64,000 nt of DNA from assembly GCF_000067045.1 (NCBI RefSeq), contig NC_010125.1, positions 3,264,001-3,328,000 of the forward strand. The letters run 5' to 3'. This stretch comes from Gluconacetobacter diazotrophicus PA1 5. GTDB lineage: Bacteria; Pseudomonadota; Alphaproteobacteria; Acetobacterales; Acetobacteraceae. This document shows positions 1 through 9,866 of the stretch, piece after piece (positions within the stretch are counted from its first letter, which is position 1; every line of letters starts with the position of its first letter). Position numbers and translations under genes: made by a program. A model generated the notes under the pieces. The model was not told the origin of the DNA. It worked only from the letters and a program-made list of their open reading frames with translations, and searched no databases.

Positions 1-1013
1 ATCTGCAGAGCGCCAATGCCATCAATGACGGGGTGGGCCGGCACTTCCCGGAAAACCACATCTTCCGCATCGACCACTACCTGGGCAAGGAAACCGTCCA
101 GAACCTGATCGCGCTGCGCTTCGCCAATCCGGTGTTCGAGCGGCTGTGGTCCAGCGACGCGATCGAATACGTCCAGATCACGGCGGCCGAGACCGTGGGC
201 GTCGAGGGCCGCGGCCCGTATTATGACAAGTCCGGTGCCCTGCGCGACATGATCCAGAACCATCTGCTGCAGGTGCTGTGCCTGGTGGCAATGGACCCGC
301 CCGGCTCGCTGGAAGCCGACAGCCTGCGCAACGAGAAGCTGAAGGTGCTGCACGCGCTGCGCCCCATCACGCCCGACGATGTCGCGACCTACACCGTGCG
401 CGGCCAGTACACGTGCGGCAAGGAAGGCGACAAGACGCTGGCGGGCTATCTGGAGGACCTGGGCGAAGATGCGACCAGCAGCACCGAGACCTTCGTCGCC
501 ATCCGGGCCGAGGTGCATTCCTGGCGCTGGGGCGCCGTGCCGTTCTATCTGCGCTCGGGCAAGCGCATGGCCGAGAAATGCAGCGAGATCGTCATCCAGT
601 TCAAGGCCGCGCCCTGGTCGATCTTCGCCACCAAGCCTCCGGCGAACCGCCTGGTCATCCGCATCCAGCCCGATGAAGGCGTGACGCTGTCGGTATCCAC
701 CAAGGACCCGACGCCCACCGACAGCCTGGCCCTGCGGCAGGCGGATATCGACATCGCCTTCGAAAAAGCCTTCGGTACCCGCTATCCGGATTCGTACGAG
801 CGCCTGCTGCTGGACGTCGTGCGCGGCGACCCGGTGCTGTTCATCCGCCGCGACGAGGTCGAGGCCGCGTGGCGCTGGGCCGACCCGATCCTGCAGGGCT
901 GGGCCGAGGACAAGGTGAAGCTGGAGCCCTACCCGGCCGGAAGCTGGGGCCCCGAGGCGGCCCGCGCCCTGCTGGCACGCAGCGGCCACCAGTGGCACGA
1001 GGACATGGCGTAA
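1..1013 (+). CDS. zwf: Glucose-6-phosphate 1-dehydrogenase, 3' part
   Basis: Oxidises glucose-6-phosphate to 6-phosphogluconolactone with NAD(P)+ at the entry of the oxidative pentose phosphate and Entner-Doudoroff routes, in the cytosol. The reading frame is open from the first bases, so the nucleotide-binding N-terminus lies outside the window. The family signature RIDHYLGKE, carrying the substrate-binding and catalytic His region, is encoded near base 70. It is followed by the conserved NPVFERLW and GRGPYYDKSGALRD blocks and the whole C-terminal domain. About 336 residues are present of a usual ~490. The next gene starts 16 bases after the stop. Identity is secure; the true start is not visible. 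Confidence 0.97.
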   Translation, partial: LQSANAINDGVGRHFPENHIFRIDHYLGKETVQNLIALRFANPVFERLWSSDAIEYVQITAAETVGVEGRGPYYDKSGALRDMIQNHLLQVLCLVAMDPPGSLEADSLRNEKLKVLHALRPITPDDVATYTVRGQYTCGKEGDKTLAGYLEDLGEDATSSTETFVAIRAEVHSWRWGAVPFYLRSGKRMAEKCSEIVIQFKAAPWSIFATKPPANRLVIRIQPDEGVTLSVSTKDPTPTDSLALRQADIDIAFEKAFGTRYPDSYERLLLDVVRGDPVLFIRRDEVEAAWRWADPILQGWAEDKVKLEPYPAGSWGPEAARALLARSGHQWHEDMA

Positions 1014-1028
1014 AAGAGCACGAACCTG

Positions 1029-1481
1029 ATGGCTTCCCTGAACCCCAAGCCGGCGATGCGCCGCCCGCGCCTGACGATGCGCCAGCGCATTGTCAGGCGC
1101 CTGTTGATGGTGGTGCCTCTGGCCCTGCTGGCGGTCCTGGCCGCGCGCATGGGCTGGCTGGACCAGGCAGCGGACCGGATCACGTTCGACCATGCCAGTT
1201 GGTTCGATGACACCGCGCTGGTGGAACATTTCCGCACCGTGGTAACGCATAACGGCATGACCGACGCGCCCGGCCGCTGCCTGCTGTTCATCGTCAACGG
1301 CAACGATCCGCCGGATGCCGCGCGGTTCGACGTCATGGAAAAACATTCCGGCTCCTGCCCCCCTGCCAAGGACGCCAAGGACCCGCTGCCGAAGCTGTTC
1401 ACGCTGAAGGTCGACCGGGTGGACAAGACGGTGCAGACCGACTGGGGATCACCCGGAACGTTCCACCCCATGCCGCGCTGA
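1029..1481 (+). CDS. Small hypothetical membrane-anchored protein
   Basis: Encodes 150 residues of no family I recognise. An Arg-rich N-terminus (residues 10-24) precedes one hydrophobic segment (about 25-40, [15 protein letters not shown]), which predicts a single membrane anchor with the remainder in the periplasm. The C-terminal part has two cysteines (in the RCLLF and GSCPPA contexts) and no obvious catalytic motif. It starts with ATG 16 bases after zwf and may be co-transcribed with it. The coding-like composition matches its neighbours. Function unknown. Confidence 0.7.
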   Translation: MASLNPKPAMRRPRLTMRQRIVRRLLMVVPLALLAVLAARMGWLDQAADRITFDHASWFDDTALVEHFRTVVTHNGMTDAPGRCLLFIVNGNDPPDAARFDVMEKHSGSCPPAKDAKDPLPKLFTLKVDRVDKTVQTDWGSPGTFHPMPR

Positions 1482-1525
1482 CGCCCCTTCCATCCCACCC
1501 CGAACGCTTGGCCGACAGGACCACG

Positions 1526-2191
1526 ATGACGACGACCGGAACGCCCGAGACAGGCCCCCACCCGACCGGAACCGCCCTTCCCGGCACGGGGCGCCGCGAT
1601 TTCCTGACGCTGGTCACCCTGGCCGCCGGCGGCGCGGGGGCGGCCGCGTTCGCATGGCCGTTCCTGGACAGCCTGCGCCCCGGCGACACGAAATCGGCGC
1701 GTGCGCCGGTCGACGTGGACGTGTCGAAACTGCCGCCCGGCCAGCAGATCACGGTGGTGTGGCACGGCAGCCCGGTCTTCATCACCCACCGCACGCCGGA
1801 ATCCCTGGCCCGGCTGCAGGAGGCCGCGCTGGCCGCCCGGCTGCGCGACCCGTCATCGGGCGCGCTGCAGCAGCCGCCCTATGCCGCCAACTGGCACCGT
1901 TCCATCAAACCGGAATTTGGCGTGGTGGTCGGGATCTGCACCCATCTGGGCTGCGTACCGACCTATTCCCCCGCCCCCGATCCGGCAACGCCGATCGCCA
2001 ACTGGCCCGGCGGCTATGCCTGCCCGTGCCACGGGTCCAAATTCGACCTGGCGGGCCGGGTCTTCACCGGCGCGCCGGCGCCGTACAACCTGCCCGTCCC
2101 GCCCTATTCGATGCCCGGCCCGACGACGATCCGCCTGGGGCAGAACCCGGCGGGGTCCGATTTCGACTTTTCCTCTATCCAGCAGATCTGA
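1526..2191 (+). CDS. petA: Ubiquinol-cytochrome c reductase Rieske iron-sulfur subunit
   Basis: Rieske [2Fe-2S] subunit of the bc1 complex, which passes electrons from ubiquinol to cytochrome c1. Both cluster-binding motifs are present (CTHLGC and CPCHGS), with the following [11 protein letters not shown] loop typical of bc1 Rieske proteins. The N-terminus has a twin-arginine signal-anchor (GRRDFLTLV followed by an Ala/Gly-rich hydrophobic stretch). I chose the ATG at 1526, preceded by ACAGGA, over an in-frame TTG at 1508; this gives 221 residues. The next gene is convergent and overlaps the stop by 17 bp, so petB and petC do not follow here as they do in the usual fbcFBC operon. Confidence 0.93.
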   Translation: MTTTGTPETGPHPTGTALPGTGRRDFLTLVTLAAGGAGAAAFAWPFLDSLRPGDTKSARAPVDVDVSKLPPGQQITVVWHGSPVFITHRTPESLARLQEAALAARLRDPSSGALQQPPYAANWHRSIKPEFGVVVGICTHLGCVPTYSPAPDPATPIANWPGGYACPCHGSKFDLAGRVFTGAPAPYNLPVPPYSMPGPTTIRLGQNPAGSDFDFSSIQQI

Positions 2192-3149
2192 CCGGGTCCT
2201 GCCCGGCAAACGCCGCGCGCAGGCGTTTGCCGCCGAAACGGATGGCCGCCTTCCCCCACGGCATGAACGAATACAGGTTCAGGTAGCCGTGGATCGTGCC
2301 GGGATAGCAGCGCACCTCCGCCTGGCCGCCCGCTTCGCGCAGGGCGGCGGCATAGCCCGTGGCCTCGTCATGCAGCGGGTCGCACTGCGCGGGCACGATG
2401 ACCGCCGGCGGCAGTCCCGCCAGCGAGTCGGCATGGATCGGGGCCATCAGCGGATGACGCAGGTCGTCGGGCGTGCGGATATATTGCTGCGCGTACCATT
2501 CCATCAGTCGCGTCGTCAGCATGTAGCCCTCCGCATAGCGATGGCGCGACGGCACGTCCCGCTCGCCATAGAGCGAGGGGTAGTACAGCAGTTGCAGCGC
2601 CAGGTCCGGCCCGCCGCGATCGCGCGCCAGCAGGGCCAGGACCGCCGCCAGGTTGCCGCCCGCGCTGTCCCCGGCCACCGCGATCGGGCCGCCCCAGCGC
2701 CAGGCCTCGCCCGCCAGCCAGTCCAGCGCGGCCAGGCAGTCCTCGACCGCGCCCGGAAAACGGTGTTCCGGCGACAGGCGATAGTCGTAGGACAGCACGG
2801 CGGCGCCTGATGCCCGTGCCAGGCGGCAGCAGATTCCATGATGCGAGTTCAGGCCGCAATGCACGAACCCGCCGCCATGCAGGAACAGGACCACACCCCG
2901 GACGCGGCCACGGGGAACATACAGCCGCGCGGGGCGCAGTTCCGTCGCCCCGGGAACCCTTACCGCCAGGACCCGGCGCAGCGGCAGGCTGGACAGCGCC
3001 TGCGGGAAGCAGGGGCGGTCCAGCGCCTGTCGCAGGGATTCGAGCGTATGCGGCACCTGCGCCCGCTGCCTCGCCCGGCTGGTCATGTGCCGCAGCAGCA
3101 GCCGCGCCGCCAATCCGGGCGTGGTCCGCCCCGCCGGTCCGACATCCAT
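2175..3149 (-). CDS. Alpha/beta-hydrolase, hormone-sensitive-lipase type esterase
   Basis: Predicted carboxylic-ester hydrolase of the HSL family (324 residues). It carries the oxyanion-hole motif HGGGF, the nucleophile elbow GDSAGG, and a C-terminal D...H pair (CDPLHDEA and GTIHGY), which completes a Ser-Asp-His triad. I chose the ATG at 3149 because GGAGG lies 7-8 bases upstream; a longer reading frame would run into the RNase P RNA gene. No signal peptide, so probably cytosolic. It converges on petA with a 17-bp overlap of the 3' ends. The natural substrate cannot be told from sequence. Confidence 0.88.
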   Translation of the reverse strand: MDVGPAGRTTPGLAARLLLRHMTSRARQRAQVPHTLESLRQALDRPCFPQALSSLPLRRVLAVRVPGATELRPARLYVPRGRVRGVVLFLHGGGFVHCGLNSHHGICCRLARASGAAVLSYDYRLSPEHRFPGAVEDCLAALDWLAGEAWRWGGPIAVAGDSAGGNLAAVLALLARDRGGPDLALQLLYYPSLYGERDVPSRHRYAEGYMLTTRLMEWYAQQYIRTPDDLRHPLMAPIHADSLAGLPPAVIVPAQCDPLHDEATGYAAALREAGGQAEVRCYPGTIHGYLNLYSFMPWGKAAIRFGGKRLRAAFAGQDPVRSAG

Positions 3150-3228
3150 GTCCGCGCCTCCATCTGCCTCTTTTTGATGCGGCGCATTCCCCCTTGACGC
3201 AACCCGGACAGGTCGTTCAGTTTCCGCA

Positions 3229-3644
<416 letters not shown>

Positions 3645-3847
3645 GTTCTCCCCATGCCTTGCCCTAATTATGCACCAAAATGTTCTCGTTTTGATCCAAA
3701 ACCCAGAAGAACATAACATAAACATTCATATTTATTCCGCTTTGTTCCACAGGTCCGCAGACAATTGGCCTCCGCCCGATCCGCGACTTGGCCAATCCTC
3801 AAAAAACAGCGGTTTTCCGCCAGAATTTCAGCGCGTTTAATTTGACG

Positions 3848-3881
3848 TCCCATAAAATCCCATGATATCCCATAAAAACCC
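3848..3881. promoter_or_regulatory. Probable MraZ operator upstream of the dcw operon
   Basis: TCCCA occurs at 3848, 3858 and 3868, and a fourth CCC falls at 3879, giving exact 10-bp phasing. On the minus strand this reads TGGGA-N5-TGGGA-N5-TGGGA, the pattern bound by MraZ at its own promoter in E. coli. It sits 70-100 bp before the mraZ start, which fits autorepression. The preceding stretch 3645-3847 is non-coding and less GC-rich than its surroundings. I see no reliable promoter boxes or other structure in it. Confidence 0.7.
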
Positions 3882-3950
3882 GGGCCGAAGGGGCTGCCGG
3901 GCCCGTGTGCGCGCATCGCACGTCATTCCAGCCAGGGGGCATCGCATAGC

Positions 3951-4427
3951 GTGAGTGTGTTCCTTGGCACCCATCAGAACCGTCTCGATGCCAAGGGCCG
4001 CGTTTCGATTCCGGCCGGCTTCCGCACGGCATTGCGCGCCCAGGCGGCGGCGGGCGAGGCGCTGGTCATCCTGCGCCCCTCGCACCAGTATCCGTGCATC
4101 GAGGCCTGGCCGACCGCCGCCTTCGCAGCACTCAGCCAGCCGCTGGACCGGCTGGACATGTTTTCCGACGAGCATGACGACATGGCCGCCGCGCTGTACG
4201 CCGACGCCTACCCCGTCGATGCCGACCGCGAGGGCCGGATCATCCTGCCCGACACCCTGAAGGAACACGCGGCCCTGACCGACAGCGTCGCCTTCATGGG
4301 GCTGGGCCGGACCTTCCAGATCTGGGAACCCGCCGCCGCCGAGCGCCGCAGGGCGGAGGCCCGCACCCGCTCGCGCCAGCTCGCCCTGCCCGCCCAGGGC
4401 CGCCGCCAGGGGGGCGCGGACGCATGA
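3951..4427 (+). CDS. mraZ: Transcriptional regulator MraZ
   Basis: First gene of the dcw cluster; a DNA-binding repressor of its own operon. It has the two-fold SpoVT/AbrB-like MraZ repeat: the N-terminal half contains [16 protein letters not shown], and the second half [15 protein letters not shown]. Length 158 residues, a little longer than the usual ~150 because of a basic C-terminal tail. The start is GTG at 3951 (a second GTG at 3957 is possible). Its predicted operator lies immediately upstream. The stop overlaps rsmH by ATGA, so the two are translationally coupled. Confidence 0.95.
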
Positions 4428-5440
4428 GCACCATCCCTACCTCGGGCCACATCCCGGTCATGCTGGCCGAAGTGCTGGAGATGCTGTGCCCGCGCGACGG
4501 CGCGACCTATCTGGACGGCACGTTCGGCGGTGGCGGCTATGCCCGCGCCATCCTGGGGGCCGCGCGCTGCACCCTGTGGGCGATCGACCGCGACCCTGCC
4601 GCCATCCGGCGCGGCCAGGCGCTGCAGGCCGAATTGCGCGACGCCGAGGGCGGGATGCGCCTGCACATGCTCCAGGGCGGGTTCGGCGACATGCAGGGCC
4701 TGCTGGCCGAAAGCGGGGTGCACAGCCTGGACGGCGTGGTGCTGGATCTGGGCGTGTCGTCCTTCCAGCTCGACGAGGTCGAACGCGGCTTTTCCTTCCG
4801 CACCGACGGCCCGCTGGACATGCGCATGGGCGATACCGGCCCCACGGCGGCCGACATCGTGAATACGATGGGCGAATCCGACCTGGCCGACATCATCTAT
4901 GAATATGGCGAGGAACGGATGTCCCGCCGGGTCGCGCGCGCCATCGTCGCCGCCCGCGCGCAGGCGCCGATCACGACCACATTTCAACTGGCCGACATCA
5001 TCCGCTCGGTCGTGCCGGGCGACCGTTCGGGCATCGACCCGGCCACGCGTTCGTTCCAAGGCATCCGCATCCACGTCAATGACGAGCTGGGGCAGATCGT
5101 AACGGGACTGGAACAGGCGCTGGCGCTGCTGGCCCCCGGCGGCCGGCTGGTCGTGGTGTCGTTCCACTCATTGGAAGACCGGCTGGTCAAGCAGGCGCTG
5201 AACCGCGCCGCCGGCCGCATGCCCGGCCCCTCGCGCCACGATCCCCGCTCCATGCGGGCCGAGCAGGCGGCGCCGGACTTCCGGCTGCTGACCAGCCGCG
5301 CCCTGCGCCCCGGCGAGACGGAATGCCGCGCCAACCCCCGCGCCCGCAGCGCGCGTCTGCGCGCGGCGGAGCGCCTTGCGGTCCCGGACACCCAGAACAG
5401 CACCCATAATAATACCAGCCCCCAGGAACGCCGCCCATGA
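4424..5440 (+). CDS. rsmH: 16S rRNA (cytosine1402-N4)-methyltransferase
   Basis: SAM-dependent enzyme that methylates N4 of C1402 in the decoding centre of 16S rRNA (formerly MraW). The SAM-binding motif DGTFGGGGY is at residues 31-39, followed by the family blocks [10 protein letters not shown] and, near residue 245, SFHSLEDR. Length 338 residues is normal. Overlaps mraZ and ftsL by 4 bp on each side. Confidence 0.96.
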
Positions 5441-6324
5441 TGCGATCCTTCACAATCCTCTGCGCCATGATGGCCGGCCTGTCCGGGCTGTACCTGTATT
5501 CCACGAAGCACCAGACCACGCTTCTGGACCAGCAGATCTCGCAGATCGTTGCGGATACGCAGCATGTCCGCGAACAGACCGCGATGATGCGCGCGGAATG
5601 GGCGCTGCTGAACCAGCCGGACCGGCTGGCCAGCCTGTCGGCGCGCTTCCTGCCCGACATGAAGCCGATGGCGCCGACCCAGTTCATCCAGATGACGGCT
5701 CTGGCCGACCGGCTGCCGGCCCCGGGCGCACGGCCGCTGCCGGTGGCCAATCCGCGCGCCACCATCAGCGCCACGATCGGCGCGACCCTGGCGGCGGCCC
5801 AGCCTTCCGCGACCGCGACCCTGGCGGCGGCCCAGCCTTCCGCGACCGCGACGCTGGCGGCGGCGCGCCGTCCGCAGGCGCCGGCGGTCGAACAGCCTGT
5901 CCGTCTGGCCGCGTACCGGCCGGCGACCGGCGAATCGGCCCCGGCCGCGCACCCGGATCGACCGGTCATGGTGGCCGAGGCCGCGCCGGTGGCGTTCCAT
6001 GCCGCCCCGATCGTCCCGGCCGCGGTCACCCCGGTCCAGCATTCCAGCCACGCCGCCCCGGTTTCGCCCGATTTGACGCATAACTCCGCGCGTCGTGCCG
6101 TACTCCCCGTTGCCCCTGCCGCGCGCCCCGTGCTACCGCCTGCCGCCGCTCCCGCCGTCCGCATGGCCGCCTATCGCCCGGTGCGGCCGGTGCCCATGGC
6201 CGTGGCCGCCTGGCGGCCGGCGGCTCCGGTCCCGTATCAGGAGGCCCGGGGCTATGGCAGGGGGTCCTCGCTGGGTTTCACGCATTCCGCTTCTCTTCCG
6301 CCCCCCGTCCCCGTCAGCAACTGA
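5437..6324 (+). CDS. ftsL: Cell division protein FtsL-like, with long Ala/Pro-rich C-terminal tail
   Basis: Position between rsmH and ftsI identifies this as the FtsL slot. The first ~100 residues fit: one transmembrane helix (about residues 3-22), then a short periplasmic coiled-coil-like stretch ending in a [15 protein letters not shown] block typical of alphaproteobacterial FtsL. FtsL bridges FtsQ and the FtsW/FtsI synthase at the septum. The remaining ~190 residues are Ala-, Pro- and Val-rich and low in complexity, with an 11-residue tandem repeat. This makes the protein (295 aa) more than twice the usual length. The tail probably spans the periplasm as a flexible linker; that is inference. 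Confidence 0.85.
5782..5865 (+). repeat. 33-bp tandem repeat inside ftsL
   Basis: A 33-bp unit beginning GCGACCCTGGCGGCGGCCC is present at 5782-5814 and again at 5815-5847 with no mismatch. A partial third copy (5848-5865) differs by one base. It encodes the 11-residue period [11 protein letters not shown] and keeps the ftsL frame open. The perfect identity of two units suggests a recent expansion and likely length variation between strains. Confidence 0.9.
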
Positions 6325-6357
6325 CGACCCAGCCCCCGATGACCTAGCGCAGGTACC

Positions 6358-8406
6358 ATGACCAACGGCCCGACCGACACACCAGACAGCATGCGGAGCG
6401 GGCCCTCCCGCCCCCAGCGGATGGATGTACGGATCACGGGCGACGACCTGCGCAGCCGGACGGCGCGCGAACGCACCCAGTCCCGCCTGCTGGGCGTCTC
6501 GGTCGGGTTCTGCGCCCTGTTCGGCGCGGTGGCGCTGAAACTGGCCGCCGCCACCGTCATCATGCCGATGGAACCGGAACGCCGGCAGGTCGCCCCCCAG
6601 GTGCCCACGATCCCCAAGAGCGATCCCAAGGGCATGATGGCCGGCGATTTCGCCCTGCCGCAGGTCCATCGCGCCTCGATCACCGACCGCAACGGGCAGG
6701 TGCTGGCGATTTCGCTGCCCGTCGCGCAGGTCTATGCCAATCCGCAGGAAATGATCGACCCGCAGGACGCCGCGCAGAAGCTGAAGAGCGTGCTGCCCGC
6801 GCTGGATACGGACGAGACGATCCGCCGCCTGTCCACGAAGAAGCAGTTCGTCTATCTGGCGCGCGATATCTCGCCGATGCAGGAAGTCGCGATCAACAAC
6901 CTGGGCATTCCGGGCATCTATTTCGAACCGGGCGAGCGGCGCCATTACCCGCTGGGCCGCGTCGCCGCCCACATCATGGGCGCGGTCGACATCGACGATC
7001 ACGGCGTGGCCGGCGTCGAACGCTTCCTGGACAAGCGGCTGGATTCCGACCGCACGCCCCTGCGCCTGTCGCTGGACGTGCGCATCCAGGCGGTGGTGCG
7101 CGACGAACTGGCGGCGGCCAAGGACATGTTCCAGGCCATCGGCGCGTGCGCCATCGTGATGGACGTCAATACCGGCGAGATCATCGCCATGGTCAGCCTG
7201 CCCGATTACGATGCCAACGATTTCGGCCGCGCGGACCCCGATGCCCGCTTCAACCGCGCCGTGACGGGCATGTACGAACCGGGCTCGACCTTCAAGCTGC
7301 AGACGGCCGCCATGGCGCTGCAAATGGGTGTGGCGCATATCTGGGACCGGTTTTCCACCATTCCGATCCATATCGGCCGCTTTACCATTTCGGACATGAA
7401 GACGGACCATTTCGCCCCCTGGCTGTCGCTGCCCGGGGTCATGGCGTTCTCCTCCAACCCCGCCGCCGCCCATATCGCGCTGGATGTCGGTGCCCAGCGC
7501 CAGCAGGACTGGCTGCGGAAGATGGGCTTCTTCTCCCCGGCGCCGATCGAACTGCCGGAAGCCGGACGTCCCATCGTGCCCCAGACGCGCAACTGGGGGA
7601 TTTCCACTGTCATGACGGTGGGCTTCGGCCATGGCGTCGCCGAACCGCCGCTGGCCATCGTCCGGGGCACCGCCGCCACCGTGAATGGCGGGCTGCTTCT
7701 GCACCCCACCCTGCTGGCCCGCGACGATGCCGGCACCGACGCGCCCGCCGCCCCGTCGTCCGACCCGTCGCCCACCGAACCCGGAGCGCCCGCCGCCGCC
7801 GGCACGCGCGTCATCTCGCCCGAAATCTCGGCACTGCTGCGCCGCATCCTGCGCCTGGACGTGACACAGGGGACCGGAAAATCGGCGGAATCACCGGGCT
7901 ATTTCGTCGGCGGCAAGACAGGCACCGCCGAGAAGATCGGGCCGCATGGCGGCTATCTGAAACATGTCAACGTCGCGGCCTTCACCAGCATCTTTCCGAT
8001 GAACGCACCGCGCTACGCCGTCTACGTCATGCTCGACAGTCCCAAGGCGACGCCGCAGACCCATGGCTGGACCACGGCGGCGTGGAACGCCGCCCCCACG
8101 GTGTCCAAGATCGTGACCCGCATCGGCCCGATGCTGGGGCTGTTCCCCAACACCGCCAACGCCCAGGCCATCGACGAGGCGCTGGCCATCCCGATGGAGC
8201 CGGCGGTGCCGCGCGGCTATCGCGCGCTGGGCCCGGGCAACGACCCCGGCGATCCCCGCAACGCACCGAAGCCGCCGAAGACGCCGAAGAAGGGCGAGCG
8301 GCATGGCGACATGCCGGTGGCCGACCTGTCCACGCAGCCGCGCCTGCACGCCGCCCGGGCAGAACGGGCCGCGCGGTCCTCCGACCCGATGGAATCCCGC
8401 GGATGA
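6358..8406 (+). CDS. ftsI: Division-specific peptidoglycan transpeptidase (PBP3)
   Basis: Monofunctional class B penicillin-binding protein that cross-links septal peptidoglycan together with FtsW. One transmembrane helix (about residues 42-60) is followed by the PBP dimerisation domain and the transpeptidase domain. The latter has the active-site STFK (Ser310), SSN and KTGT (Lys520) motifs. Its 682 residues exceed the usual ~580-600. The extra length is a basic, Pro-rich, presumably unstructured tail after about residue 610. There is a 33-bp gap from ftsL and an ATGA overlap with murE. Confidence 0.95.
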   Translation: MTNGPTDTPDSMRSGPSRPQRMDVRITGDDLRSRTARERTQSRLLGVSVGFCALFGAVALKLAAATVIMPMEPERRQVAPQVPTIPKSDPKGMMAGDFALPQVHRASITDRNGQVLAISLPVAQVYANPQEMIDPQDAAQKLKSVLPALDTDETIRRLSTKKQFVYLARDISPMQEVAINNLGIPGIYFEPGERRHYPLGRVAAHIMGAVDIDDHGVAGVERFLDKRLDSDRTPLRLSLDVRIQAVVRDELAAAKDMFQAIGACAIVMDVNTGEIIAMVSLPDYDANDFGRADPDARFNRAVTGMYEPGSTFKLQTAAMALQMGVAHIWDRFSTIPIHIGRFTISDMKTDHFAPWLSLPGVMAFSSNPAAAHIALDVGAQRQQDWLRKMGFFSPAPIELPEAGRPIVPQTRNWGISTVMTVGFGHGVAEPPLAIVRGTAATVNGGLLLHPTLLARDDAGTDAPAAPSSDPSPTEPGAPAAAGTRVISPEISALLRRILRLDVTQGTGKSAESPGYFVGGKTGTAEKIGPHGGYLKHVNVAAFTSIFPMNAPRYAVYVMLDSPKATPQTHGWTTAAWNAAPTVSKIVTRIGPMLGLFPNTANAQAIDEALAIPMEPAVPRGYRALGPGNDPGDPRNAPKPPKTPKKGERHGDMPVADLSTQPRLHAARAERAARSSDPMESRG

Positions 8407-9866
8407 CCCACCCCCTGTCCCAGGTGCTGGCGGCGGCCGGCCTGTCCGCCCCGCCCGGCGCCGACCCGGCGATTACCGGCGTGACCGCCGACAGCCGGCG
8501 GGTGACGCCGGGCATGCTGTTCGTCGCCATTCCCGGCACGCGCGCCGACGGCAGCGCCTTCATCCCCGCCGCGATCGCCGCCGGCGCCGCCGCGATCGTC
8601 GCACCGCGCGGGACCCCCGCGCCCGGCGTCCCGGTCATCGGGGTGGACGAACCGCGCCGGGCGCTGGCCCTGCTGGCGGCGTTCCTCGCCGGGGCGCAGC
8701 CGGACCATGTCGTCGCCGTCACCGGCACCAACGGCAAGACCAGCACCGTCGATTTCCTGCGCCAGATATGGGGCCATCAGCACCGCCGCGCCGCCAGCAT
8801 CGGCACGCTGGGGGTGATCGCGGACATCGACCTTCCCGATTGCGGGCCGGTCCTGACCACGCCGGACAGCGTGGGCCTGGCCACCCTGCTGGCCGCCATG
8901 GCGCGCGGCGGCGTCACCGACGTGGCCATCGAGGCATCGTCCCACGGGCTGGACCAGCACCGGCTGGACGGGCTGCGCCTGTCGGCGGCCGGCTTTACCA
9001 ACCTGACCCGAGACCATCTGGACTATCACGGCACGCTGGACGCCTACCGCGCGGCCAAGCTGCGCCTGTTCGACACGCTGCTGCCGCCGGACGGGCTGAT
9101 GGCGGCGAATGCGGACATGGACACCGCGACGCTGGACGCGCTACGCGATATTGCCGCGCGGCGGGGACTGGACCTGCGCCTGGTCGGCGAAGCGGGAGAT
9201 GCGATCCGCCTGCTGGGCAGCACCCCGCTGCCCGAGGGCCAGCATCTGCGGATCGCGTCGGGCGGGGTTGCGCGCGACATCGTCCTGGCACTGCCCGGCC
9301 GCTTCCAGGCCGACAATGCGCTGCTGGCGGCGGCGCTGGCCGCGCCGGGCGCCGACGGGCTGGCCCGGGCGATCGACCTGCTGCCTGCGCTGCGCGGCGT
9401 GCGCGGACGGATGGAGCGCGCGGCGCTGCTGCCCAACGGGGCGGCGGCCTATGTCGATTACGCCCATACCCCGGACGCGCTGGCCCGCCTGCTGGACGCG
9501 CTGCGCCCGCACGCCTCGGGCCGGCTGATCGCCGTGTTCGGCGCCGGCGGCGACCGCGATCGCGGCAAGCGCCCGCTGATGGGGCAGGAAGCGACCCGCC
9601 GCGCCGACATCGCCATCGTCACCGACGACAACCCCCGCACCGAGGACCCCGCCTTCATCCGGGGCGAGGTCCTGGCCGGCGCGCCGGGCGCGATCGAAAT
9701 CGGCGATCGCGCGCGGGCGATCGCCGAGGGCCTGTCGATGCTGCGGGCCGGCGACGTGCTGGTGGTGGCCGGCAAGGGCCACGAACAGGGCCAGACCATC
9801 GGCACCGCGACGCTGCCCTTCGATGACGCATCGGTCATTCGCGACCTGGCCGGGGTGCGGGCATGA
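8403..9866 (+). CDS. murE: UDP-MurNAc-L-Ala-D-Glu:meso-diaminopimelate ligase
   Basis: Cytosolic Mur ligase that adds the third residue of the peptidoglycan stem peptide using ATP. The ATP-binding GTNGKT motif is at residues 108-113. The DNPR motif (in DDNPRTED) is the signature for meso-diaminopimelate rather than lysine, as expected for a Gram-negative. Length 487 residues is normal. The start is the ATG in the ATGA overlap with ftsI; an upstream in-frame extension lies entirely within ftsI. Confidence 0.96.
   Translation: MTHPLSQVLAAAGLSAPPGADPAITGVTADSRRVTPGMLFVAIPGTRADGSAFIPAAIAAGAAAIVAPRGTPAPGVPVIGVDEPRRALALLAAFLAGAQPDHVVAVTGTNGKTSTVDFLRQIWGHQHRRAASIGTLGVIADIDLPDCGPVLTTPDSVGLATLLAAMARGGVTDVAIEASSHGLDQHRLDGLRLSAAGFTNLTRDHLDYHGTLDAYRAAKLRLFDTLLPPDGLMAANADMDTATLDALRDIAARRGLDLRLVGEAGDAIRLLGSTPLPEGQHLRIASGGVARDIVLALPGRFQADNALLAAALAAPGADGLARAIDLLPALRGVRGRMERAALLPNGAAAYVDYAHTPDALARLLDALRPHASGRLIAVFGAGGDRDRGKRPLMGQEATRRADIAIVTDDNPRTEDPAFIRGEVLAGAPGAIEIGDRARAIAEGLSMLRAGDVLVVAGKGHEQGQTIGTATLPFDDASVIRDLAGVRA

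Noticed and set aside
6133-7704. 523-codon antisense frame across ftsL/ftsI
   Set aside because: Shadow of ftsI in a high-GC region; no recognisable protein.
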